Below are positions 1 through 5,800 of a stretch of DNA of 8,999 bases, in pieces. How positions within the stretch are numbered: position 1 is the first letter of the stretch; each line of letters opens with the position of its first letter. The notes under the pieces are model-generated. The model was not told the origin of the DNA, did not search any database, and worked only from the letters and a program-made list of their open reading frames with translations. The stretch covers positions 1 through 8,999 of the forward strand of contig CAINDT010000102.1 in the NCBI GenBank assembly GCA_903847495.1. Reading direction: 5' to 3'. The stretch is from an uncultured Actinomycetes bacterium (GTDB taxonomy: Bacteria > Actinomycetota > Thermoleophilia > Gaiellales > F1-60-MAGs149). Both the position numbers and the translations under genes were made by a program.

Positions 1-288
1 CGCTGGAGCGGCGAGTCGTGCTGGATCCCGCTCGGCGACTTCGACCTCGGCGTGCCGTTCGAGGACGCCACGAGCCATCCCTCCCCTGGTGAGATCCTGT
101 GGTACCCCGGCGGCATCTCCGAGTGCGAGCTGCTCTTCCCGTACGGGCCGTGCTGCTTCGCCTCGAAGGCGGGCCAGCTGGCGGGCAACCACTTCCTGAC
201 GATCGTCGAGGGCAAGGAAAAGCTCCACGCCCTCGGCGCCAGCACGCTGCAGGTCGGCGCGCTGCCGATCCGCTTCGAGCTGGTCTAG
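1..288 (+). CDS. DUF3830-type cyclophilin-like protein, C-terminal part
   Basis: The frame is open from the first base to a TAG at 286-288, giving 95 residues with no start in the window, so this is the C-terminal end of a longer gene. The visible part has RWSGESCWIPLGDF near its beginning, then SHPSPGEILWYPGG, LLFPYGP, KAGQLAGNHFLTI and a final LQVGALPIRFEL. The early SGE, the PGEILWYPGG stretch and the GNHF block resemble DUF3830 proteins, a family with a predicted cyclophilin-like beta-barrel and no firmly established activity. The family match is from memory of these motifs, so it is probable rather than certain. An internal ATG at 52 exists, but conserved-looking sequence lies upstream of it in frame, so it is not the start. 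The gene converges on the cyclotransferase gene and ends at a shared hairpin. It shows no signal peptide or membrane segment in the visible part. Confidence 0.65.
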   Translation, partial: RWSGESCWIPLGDFDLGVPFEDATSHPSPGEILWYPGGISECELLFPYGPCCFASKAGQLAGNHFLTIVEGKEKLHALGASTLQVGALPIRFELV

Positions 289-319
289 GTTCCGTTTGGG
301 GTCTGACCCCATCCGGAAC
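289..319. terminator. Bidirectional hairpin between convergent genes
   Basis: Arms GTTCCG-TTT-GGGGTC (289-303) and GACCCC-ATC-CGGAAC (305-319) pair at 13 of 15 positions around base 304. The two mismatches lie at 295/313 and 296/312. The hairpin starts directly after the stop of the plus-strand gene and its far arm reaches the first base of the minus-strand stop codon (319-321). No T-run follows on either strand. U-less hairpins at gene ends are known in high-GC actinobacteria, so a shared terminator is the best reading. Termination itself is inferred. Confidence 0.7.
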
Positions 320-1095
320 TAGGCAGGGATCTGGCCGCCAAGGCGGATCTCGAACAGCTGCGGCCAGTACTTGCCTGTCACCGCGATCGTGCTCGCGCCC
401 GGATACCGTGCGATGCCGTTGAGCACTTCGCCGGGCGCGCTCAACTGCGTGCGCAGACGCCGCAGATCGAGCCATGCGCGCACGCGTCCGTCGGCCGGGT
501 CGATCAGCGCGATGCGGTCGCTGGGCCAGACGTTCGCCCACAGCACCCCGTCGATCAGCTCGAGCTCGTTGAGCCCGTCGATTGTGCGCTGCCCGTCGTG
601 TACGGTGATTCGGCGCGTGACCTTCAGCGTGGTCGGGTCGAGCCAGCGCACGGTGCTCGTGCCGTCACTGGCGATCAGCCGGCGGCCGTTGGTCGTCAGG
701 CCCCAGCCCTCAAAGGGGTAGCGGCGCGCTGAGGTGCGGGCGAGCGTGCGCGGGTCGTACGAGAAGATCCGGTGCTCCGTCCACGTCAGCTGGATCGCGG
801 CCCCCTTCAGTACCGTCAGACCCTCGCCGAACAGCCAGGCGGCAAGCCTATGCTGCTGCAGCACCGTACCCGTCGCAGGATCTACGCGCTGAACGGTCGA
901 CGCACCGTCTCGGCCGGTGCTCTCGAGCAGGGCTCCCTCGTGCGCGACCAAACCCTCGGTGAACGCCGTCGGATCGTGCGGATGCGCGGCGACGAGCGTC
1001 CAGCGCTGCTCGGATGCCCCGTACGCGGTGGGTGCAAGCGTCACCGCGCAGACAATGGCTGCGAGCAGCACCGCGGTGCGCATCCGGACGGGCAT
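319..1095 (-). CDS. Secreted glutaminyl-peptide cyclotransferase (plant/bacterial type)
   Basis: Enzymes of this family convert N-terminal glutamine of peptides to pyroglutamate with release of ammonia. They fold as a five-bladed beta-propeller unrelated to the zinc-dependent animal enzyme. The 258-residue product has the family landmarks in order: HPHDPTAFTEGL (38-49), LLESTGRDG (56-64), FGEGLT (89-94), QLTW (102-105), FEGWGL (128-133), IASDGTS (141-147), LNELE (175-179), WANVW (186-190), LNGIA (225-229) and VTGKYWPQLFEI (239-250). A basic start and hydrophobic stretch ending near APTAYGA (21-27) indicate a Sec signal peptide. The cysteine at 16 is preceded by valine and does not fit a lipobox. 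The frame extends 40 codons further upstream, but that part overlaps the neighbouring gene and is Arg-rich noise. I chose the ATG at 1095; ATG 1083 is equally possible, and neither has a good ribosome site. It lies 52 bp after the choice-of-anchor I gene on the same strand, with a strong hairpin between. The natural substrate is unknown. Confidence 0.9.
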   Translation of the reverse strand: MPVRMRTAVLLAAIVCAVTLAPTAYGASEQRWTLVAAHPHDPTAFTEGLVAHEGALLESTGRDGASTVQRVDPATGTVLQQHRLAAWLFGEGLTVLKGAAIQLTWTEHRIFSYDPRTLARTSARRYPFEGWGLTTNGRRLIASDGTSTVRWLDPTTLKVTRRITVHDGQRTIDGLNELELIDGVLWANVWPSDRIALIDPADGRVRAWLDLRRLRTQLSAPGEVLNGIARYPGASTIAVTGKYWPQLFEIRLGGQIPA

Positions 1096-1104
1096 GCGCC
1101 CACG

Positions 1105-1138
1105 GTACCAGCGGCGGAGCAACGTCCGCCGCTGGTAC
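1105..1138 (-). terminator. Perfect 14-bp hairpin between tandem genes
   Basis: Arms GTACCAGCGGCGGA (1105-1118) and TCCGCCGCTGGTAC (1125-1138) are exact reverse complements around the 6-nt loop 1119-1124. It lies 9 bp past the TCA (minus-strand TGA) of the 885-residue gene and 9 bp before the first usable ATG of the cyclotransferase gene. There is no T-run on the minus strand after it. It could be a U-less terminator for the upstream gene. It could also be a structure that limits access to the start codon of the next gene. The hairpin is certain; its role is inferred. Confidence 0.7.
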
Positions 1139-1147
1139 GTGGTGAGC

Positions 1148-3805
1148 TCAGCGCGTACGGGCGCGGGCGAAGAGGTCCGTGTAGTCGCGCGGCGCGCGAA
1201 TCTCCAGATCCACAACCCGCGTCATCGACGCGAAGCCGGCCGCACGGCCGACGGTCACCTTCACCGAGCAGGTCGAGCCGACGGTGCCCGTGGCAACCAG
1301 GCGTCCGCTCGCGATCGAGCAGTCGCCAGACGTCACGCTGCCGACCACTTTGCCCGGCGAGTGCGTGCGCACGAGCCAGCGCAGCGCAACCGGCGAGTCC
1401 TGAGCGATCGTCTTCGCACCCTGCACGAAGCCGACGAGGACACGATCGGTACCAACGGCCGCCGAGTTGCCGACGGCGTTGACCGCGACGAGCTTGACGG
1501 AGTACTTCTTGCCCGGGGTGAGCCCCTCGATCACGCACGAGCGAGCCGTCGACGAGCACGTCTTGCCACCCGGCTTGGCCGTCGCGATGTAGTTGTCGAT
1601 CTTCACGCCGCCGTTGTCGGGCGAGCGCTTCCACATCACGCGGATCGAGGTCGCACCGGCACGAAGCGTGACGCCGTTGGGGGCCTTCGGCTTGAACGAA
1701 CCAGTGGTGATCTCCGCCGTTGCGTCGGAGGCCGGGCTCTCGCCCGCAATGTTGCGCGTCTTGACGGTGAACGTGTACTTGCGGTTCGCCGGCAGCGCGT
1801 CCACGCGGCACGACGCGGTCGCATCAGCCGTGCAGGTGTAGCCACCGGGCTTCGACGTCACAACGTAGCTCGTGATCGCACCGCCGCCGTCCTCCTTCGG
1901 CGCCGTCCAGGAGACGACGGCCGAGCGGCCGTCGGCCTTGGCGCTGACGCCCGTCGGGGCGCCCGGCTTCACCGCCGTGCCGTTGAGGTTGTAGATCGCC
2001 GTCGTGCCACTGAGCTCGTTGGAGACGATTAGGGCCGGCTTACCCGTCGGGCTGTCGGAGGCGCGGACAAAGAGAATGCCCTCCGGCGAGACGTCGCCGG
2101 CGTTGGTGTTGCTGGCGTAGTTCAGGCCTGACACCTTCGTGTAGTCGGCGGTGTTGAGGTAGTCCAGGAAGCGGGGGCTAGCCGGATTGGAGACGTCGAA
2201 GGCCATCACGCCGTTCTGGCGCTCCAGACCGACGAAGGCGAGCTGCATGCCGAAGGCCTTGCCGACGGCGATGCCCTCCGGCTCCGGGCCCTTGGCCGGG
2301 CTGCGCGAATCCAATGCGTTGAAGCCACCCGTGGTGGGGTTGCCATCGCTGTTGAAGTACGCGGGCACGCGCTCGGCGGCCATCCGCTCGATCGTAGAGC
2401 CCGTGTCGGAAACCAGTACCGCGGAGCCGATGCCTGCTCCAGCCGGTACCTTCCAGATCGACATGGAACGCGCCCCGATCAGGTAGACCGACTTGAACTG
2501 CGCACCCGCTGACCCGCCAGCCGCCGTGTTCGAAGTCGTGCCGACGAATGCTGCCGTCCCGCCCGCCGAGCTGTAGTCCGTCATCGTGTTTGCGTCGGAC
2601 GGGCCGAAACGCGTCGGCCTGGTCCGGCCAAGCTGGGAGTCGAAGACGAGGTCGGTCGTCAGGAGTCCACCGAGCGTGACGCCAAAGAGCCCCGCGCCAC
2701 TTCGCAGGCGGTTGTCGTCGAGTTCCTCTTGCCCCAGCGTCGTATCGGTACCACCGATGAGACAGGGGTACACGCGACTGTCACCCTCGTTCGCTGTGAG
2801 GAAGTACTGCGCCCCATCGGCTCCCGTAAAGGTCGCGATGTTGTCCGGCTCATACATGCCAAAGACCGGTCGGTTAACGATGTTGATCGTGGCCGATCCG
2901 CTGTTGGTGGTAGTTGCGCTGTCCTCGTTGGACGAATCCAGCTCGTTCCCCACGAGGCTGTGATCCTTGTAGCCAAGGCCCATGATGCGGGTGATCGACT
3001 TCGTGGCGAGATTGATCTCGGCTACCGCGTTGTTCTCCTGCAGCGTCACGAATGCCGTCTTGGAGTCGGCGCTGATCGCGACATACTCGGGCTCCATGTC
3101 CTGGGCGACCGAAGCGCCCGGACCATAGATGCGTGCACCGGCAGAACGAATCGCCGCGACCTGGGTATCGAACGCCGAAAAGTCGATCGTGGTGGCGCTC
3201 AGCGACGTACCCGTGGTGTCGATGATCGAGATCGAGCCCTTCGGGTCGCTTGCCGGCACGTACCCGCCGTTGACCTGGCAGTAGTCCTTCGGCTCGCCCT
3301 CGTTGGCGACAACGATGGTCTTACCGTCCGGGGTGAAGTGCACCGAGTCGGGCAGCATGCCGACCTCGACACCCTGCGGTGCCCGCGTGTCCAGCGTGCC
3401 GCTGGTGTTGAAGATGAATATCCGGCCGGGCTCAAACTTGTCGTCGACGTTGTCACCGGCGGTTGCCGCTGCCGCAACCAGCGTGCCGTTGGTGGCGACG
3501 CTCTGGACACCCGTGGCGCTCGGCAGTGCGACCGACGTGATCAGCGTCGGCGCGGTGGGCTTGGCGAGGTTCCAGATGTCGATCTTGTTCGTCGCTCCAT
3601 TGGTCACGAAGAGCCGCTGCGTCGCCGGCGAGTACGCTGAGATCTCGGAGGCGCCGCCGTTCGCGTTCATGCCGCCACCTGCAGCACGGCCGACGTACGA
3701 CATCGAGACGCCATTAGACGCCACGGCCACGCCAGCAGTCAGGCCGATCGCAGCAATCGCCGTGGTGGCGACAACGGCTGCTCGTAGTCTTCGCGGGACA
3801 CGCAT
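1148..3805 (-). CDS. Secreted choice-of-anchor I domain protein with two FN3 domains
   Basis: The 885-residue product starts with a Sec signal peptide (basic MRVPRRLR, hydrophobic core, likely cleavage after GVAVA at about 29). Residues about 35-610 form a beta-propeller-like region of the choice-of-anchor I type. Landmarks are LPDSVHFTPDGKTIVVANEGEP (151-172), DPKGSISIID (187-196), EPEYVAIS (238-245), TLQENNAVAEI (254-264), YEPDNIATF (318-326), LTANEGDSR (336-344), GARSMSIW (444-451), KGPEPEGIAVG (505-515), AFVGLERQNGV (523-533) and VSPEGILFV (572-580). Two FN3 domains follow (about 613-702 and 705-792), each with an extra KPGGxTC...C segment. The final 93 residues form a small module with GDCSI and STCSVKVTV, resembling bacterial Ig-like surface repeats. 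No sortase motif, C-terminal helix or other anchor is seen, so it is probably released or held non-covalently. No enzymatic activity is established for the family, and metal or phosphatase roles would be guesses. The start is supported by GGAGGG at 3812-3817, six bases upstream of the ATG. Confidence 0.88.
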   Translation of the reverse strand: MRVPRRLRAAVVATTAIAAIGLTAGVAVASNGVSMSYVGRAAGGGMNANGGASEISAYSPATQRLFVTNGATNKIDIWNLAKPTAPTLITSVALPSATGVQSVATNGTLVAAAATAGDNVDDKFEPGRIFIFNTSGTLDTRAPQGVEVGMLPDSVHFTPDGKTIVVANEGEPKDYCQVNGGYVPASDPKGSISIIDTTGTSLSATTIDFSAFDTQVAAIRSAGARIYGPGASVAQDMEPEYVAISADSKTAFVTLQENNAVAEINLATKSITRIMGLGYKDHSLVGNELDSSNEDSATTTNSGSATINIVNRPVFGMYEPDNIATFTGADGAQYFLTANEGDSRVYPCLIGGTDTTLGQEELDDNRLRSGAGLFGVTLGGLLTTDLVFDSQLGRTRPTRFGPSDANTMTDYSSAGGTAAFVGTTSNTAAGGSAGAQFKSVYLIGARSMSIWKVPAGAGIGSAVLVSDTGSTIERMAAERVPAYFNSDGNPTTGGFNALDSRSPAKGPEPEGIAVGKAFGMQLAFVGLERQNGVMAFDVSNPASPRFLDYLNTADYTKVSGLNYASNTNAGDVSPEGILFVRASDSPTGKPALIVSNELSGTTAIYNLNGTAVKPGAPTGVSAKADGRSAVVSWTAPKEDGGGAITSYVVTSKPGGYTCTADATASCRVDALPANRKYTFTVKTRNIAGESPASDATAEITTGSFKPKAPNGVTLRAGATSIRVMWKRSPDNGGVKIDNYIATAKPGGKTCSSTARSCVIEGLTPGKKYSVKLVAVNAVGNSAAVGTDRVLVGFVQGAKTIAQDSPVALRWLVRTHSPGKVVGSVTSGDCSIASGRLVATGTVGSTCSVKVTVGRAAGFASMTRVVDLEIRAPRDYTDLFARARTR

Positions 3806-3969
3806 GGACGACCCTCCAGTGCCTAGGTCCGCGTATCAGGCCAGCCTTCTCGTAGATGCGCAAGTGGGTTCACCGAACGGATTCCAATCTTGCGCAAACC
3901 GTTCTCTTTGGGGAGAACATGTGGTATCGAGAGGTGATAAAGCGAACGCTCAACCGCTTCTGCGCGGCG
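3806..3969 (-). promoter_or_regulatory. Leader/promoter region with inverted repeats
   Basis: This 164-bp gap separates the decarboxylase stop from the choice-of-anchor I start on the minus strand. It holds GGAGGG at 3812-3817 and several inverted repeats. These are TGCGCAAG (3857-3864) with CTTGCGCA (3889-3896), GAACGG (3875-3880) with CCGTTC (3899-3904), and GTTCTC (3901-3906) with GAGAAC (3913-3918). A weak promoter candidate on the minus strand is TTGAGC (3948-3953), 17 bases, then TCGATA (3925-3930). Only the -35 half looks convincing. The 3901-3918 hairpin could also end the decarboxylase transcript. No open frame here looks coding. Confidence 0.45.
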
Positions 3970-5580
3970 TCAGCGAACGGGGAGCGCCGACGGCGCGACG
4001 CGCTCTGCGACGATCTCGATCACCGTCGGACCATCGGCAACAAACGCCTCGCCGATGATGCCGGGCAGTGCATCGAGTGTCTCGGCGCGCACCGCGCGAC
4101 AGCCGAAGCCCTCAGCAATCTTGAGGAAATCGCGCGCCGACGTGTCGACAGCAACCGGCGGCACGTCCGCGCGGAGCATCGAGTCCTTGATCTCGCCGTA
4201 GCCGTTGTTCTGCCAGATCACGACGGCAATCGGCAGGCCGAGATCGACGGCCGTGGCGAGCTCCTGGATCGTGAAAAGAAAGCCGCCGTCGCCCGACAGC
4301 GACATGACCGGACGCTCGGGCGCACCGAGCTTGGCACCCATCGCCATCGGCAGGGCCGGGCCGAGGGTGCCGAAACCGCCGTACGGCAGGTACGCGTTCG
4401 GACGCACGCCGCGCCACATGTGCGCGGCCGCGTAGGCGGGCTGCGTGGAGTCGACGGCGATGATGCCATCCTCGGGCAGCGCCTCTTCGAGGGCGGCGAG
4501 GAACGGCTGGAACTCCTCGCAGCCGGGCCACCAGTGGTTGCCGTCGCGCAGTGCTGCGGCGCGCGCAGCACCGTCGCCCTGCACCCCGCGCTCGGCCAGC
4601 AGCGCCTCGATGGCGGCCATCGTCTTGGCGGCGTCGCCGTGGATCGGCAGTGCCGCGGGCCGGCGCTTGCCGAGCTGCTCGGCGTCGATATCGACGCGGA
4701 TCAGGGAGCCCTGGAAGGCCGGCGGGGCGAGCGTGGGCGTGTAGAAGTAGTCCGTCTCGGAGAACTCGGTGCCGACGGCGAGCACGACGTCGGCCTGCTC
4801 GAGCTCCTCGAAGATCGGTGAGATCGTCGTGGTCGTGCCAACCGACAGCGGATGCGAGTCGGGCACGATGCCCTTGGCGGCGATCGTCATCGTGACGGGC
4901 GCGCCAACGCGCTCGGCCAGCGCAATCGCCTCGGCCTGTGCATGGCAGGCACCGCCACCGAGCAGGATCATCGGGCGCTTGGCGTCGGCAAGCAGCGAGG
5001 CTGCCTGCTCGACCAGGGTGTGCTCAGGCTGCGGAGAGACTGCACGCTCGGGCAGGCGCTGGTCGCCGGCGGCGGGCTGCGAGAGCACATCGATCGGAAC
5101 GCTGATGTGCACGGGACGCGGGCGCTGCGACGTGAAGATCTCCCACGCCTGCGCAAAGGCCTCGGGCAGCTCGGCGGGGTCGCGGACGTCGATCGAGACC
5201 TCGCAGATCGTCGACATGAACGCGGGCTGGTCGGGCAGGTCGTGCAGCGGACCGTGCCCCTGCTCCGCGTCCTCGACGGCCGTACCACTCGAGAGAATCA
5301 GCATCGGCAGCGAGTCGTGGTGCGCGGTCGCGACCGCCGTGGCGACGTTCGTCAGGCCGGCGCCGGTGATCAGGATGCAGACGCCGGGCTTGCCCGTCGC
5401 GCGGGTGTAGCCGAGCGCCATGTAGCCGGCGCCCTGCTCATGCCGCGGCGTGACGTGCTGGATCGGCGAGTCCGCGAGGCCGCGGTAGTACTCCAGCGTG
5501 TGCACGCCGGGAATCCCGAACGCCGTATCCACCTCGTACTGCTCGAGCAGGCGGATCGCCGCCTCGCCGCATGTCGCCAT
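3970..5580 (-). CDS. ThDP-dependent decarboxylase, 5-guanidino-2-oxopentanoate decarboxylase-like
   Basis: The 536-residue cytosolic protein has the full three-part layout of the acetolactate synthase/2-oxoacid decarboxylase superfamily. The N-terminal pyrimidine-binding domain (about 1-165) has FGIPGVHTLE and PRHEQGAGYMALGY, with E48 as the expected cofactor-activating glutamate. The central domain (about 185-330) has MILLGGGA and RVDIDAEQLG. The C-terminal diphosphate-binding domain (about 355-530) has the magnesium/ThDP motif GDGG (430-433) through QNNGYGE (457-463). The opening motifs (FGIPGVHT, TPRHEQGAG, and LHDLPDQ at 112-118) resemble AruI, which decarboxylates 2-ketoarginine to 4-guanidinobutyraldehyde in the arginine transaminase pathway of Pseudomonas. 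No aminotransferase, dehydrogenase or regulator of that pathway is adjacent, so the substrate is unproven; another 2-oxoacid decarboxylase or an acetolactate-synthase-like role is possible. GGGAGG at 5586-5591 precedes the ATG by six bases and fixes the start. It is divergent from the protease gene and appears monocistronic. Confidence 0.87.
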   Translation of the reverse strand: MATCGEAAIRLLEQYEVDTAFGIPGVHTLEYYRGLADSPIQHVTPRHEQGAGYMALGYTRATGKPGVCILITGAGLTNVATAVATAHHDSLPMLILSSGTAVEDAEQGHGPLHDLPDQPAFMSTICEVSIDVRDPAELPEAFAQAWEIFTSQRPRPVHISVPIDVLSQPAAGDQRLPERAVSPQPEHTLVEQAASLLADAKRPMILLGGGACHAQAEAIALAERVGAPVTMTIAAKGIVPDSHPLSVGTTTTISPIFEELEQADVVLAVGTEFSETDYFYTPTLAPPAFQGSLIRVDIDAEQLGKRRPAALPIHGDAAKTMAAIEALLAERGVQGDGAARAAALRDGNHWWPGCEEFQPFLAALEEALPEDGIIAVDSTQPAYAAAHMWRGVRPNAYLPYGGFGTLGPALPMAMGAKLGAPERPVMSLSGDGGFLFTIQELATAVDLGLPIAVVIWQNNGYGEIKDSMLRADVPPVAVDTSARDFLKIAEGFGCRAVRAETLDALPGIIGEAFVADGPTVIEIVAERVAPSALPVR

Positions 5581-5701
5581 CAGATCCTCCCTCGTTGCAC
5601 CCGAACGGTACTCGTTAGACGGCGTCCGCTGCGGCTCTTCTCAGCACTCACGCCGCCCGCGTTCGCCGCCTCCGGCGACAAGACCCTCCCGACCACCCGG
5701 T

Positions 5702-5717
5702 GCGGGGCTAGCCCCGC
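5702..5717. promoter_or_regulatory. 16-nt perfect palindrome upstream of the protease promoter
   Basis: GCGGGGCTAGCCCCGC is its own reverse complement. After one mismatch (5701/5718) two further G-C pairs extend it. It ends five bases before the candidate -35 hexamer of the S8 protease gene, in the divergent region with the decarboxylase gene. A dimeric regulator site is one reading. As RNA it would form a short G-C hairpin, but no gene ends nearby on the plus strand, and the minus strand would have to be transcribed from far upstream. The palindrome is seen; function is inferred. Confidence 0.45.
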
Positions 5718-5722
5718 CCCGT

Positions 5723-5752
5723 TTGATCAGAGACGAAAAATCCGGGTATTGT
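5723..5752 (+). promoter_or_regulatory. Candidate sigma-70-type promoter for the S8 protease gene
   Basis: TTGATC (5723-5728) and TATTGT (5747-5752) are separated by 18 bases, each matching four of six consensus positions. They sit in a locally AT-richer stretch (GAAAAAT at 5735-5741) within an otherwise GC-rich gap. Transcription would begin near 5759, leaving a leader of about 40 bases before the GTG start. The match is moderate and untested. Confidence 0.4.
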
Positions 5753-5788
5753 CGCCATGTCGTCTTTTACACCGATCCGCGTCACGGT

Positions 5789-5794
5789 AGGGAG
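5789..5794 (+). promoter_or_regulatory. Ribosome binding site of the S8 protease gene
   Basis: AGGGAG lies six bases before the GTG at 5801. It selects this GTG over the in-frame upstream ATG at 5498, which would add 101 residues read from the antisense of the decarboxylase gene. It also places a proper signal peptide at the N terminus. Confidence 0.7.
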
Positions 5795-5800
5795 CACCAC

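Noticed and set aside
1096..1215. N-terminal extension of the cyclotransferase frame by 40 codons
   Set aside because: It overlaps the end of the choice-of-anchor I gene, is Arg/Thr-rich and would bury the signal peptide. The ATG at 1095 or 1083 gives a normal exported protein.
917..2032. Long plus-strand open frame opposite the choice-of-anchor I gene
   Set aside because: The translation is Arg/Ala/Gly-rich without any family motif, as expected for the antisense of a high-GC gene. The minus strand carries a clear domain architecture. The same applies to plus-strand frames 2729-3640, 3856-4821 and 4852-5790.
1148..3805. Calling the choice-of-anchor I protein an alkaline phosphatase
   Set aside because: Such labels circulate for similar propeller proteins, but I see no phosphatase catalytic motif and no established activity for the family.
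3868..3889. Possible PHO box (GTTCACC at 3868-3874)
   Set aside because: PhoP boxes in actinobacteria are direct repeats of an 11-nt unit. The next 11 bases do not repeat the motif, and it is on the strand opposite to the gene it would control.
5663..5678. Short hairpin TCGCCG/CGGCGA in the divergent gene gap
   Set aside because: A 6-bp G-C stem is expected by chance in sequence this GC-rich, and it has no notable position.
5498..5800. Upstream ATG start for the protease, adding 101 residues
   Set aside because: The extra part is antisense to the decarboxylase gene and has low-complexity Pro/Arg/Ser sequence. GTG 5801 has a good ribosome site and starts a proper signal peptide.
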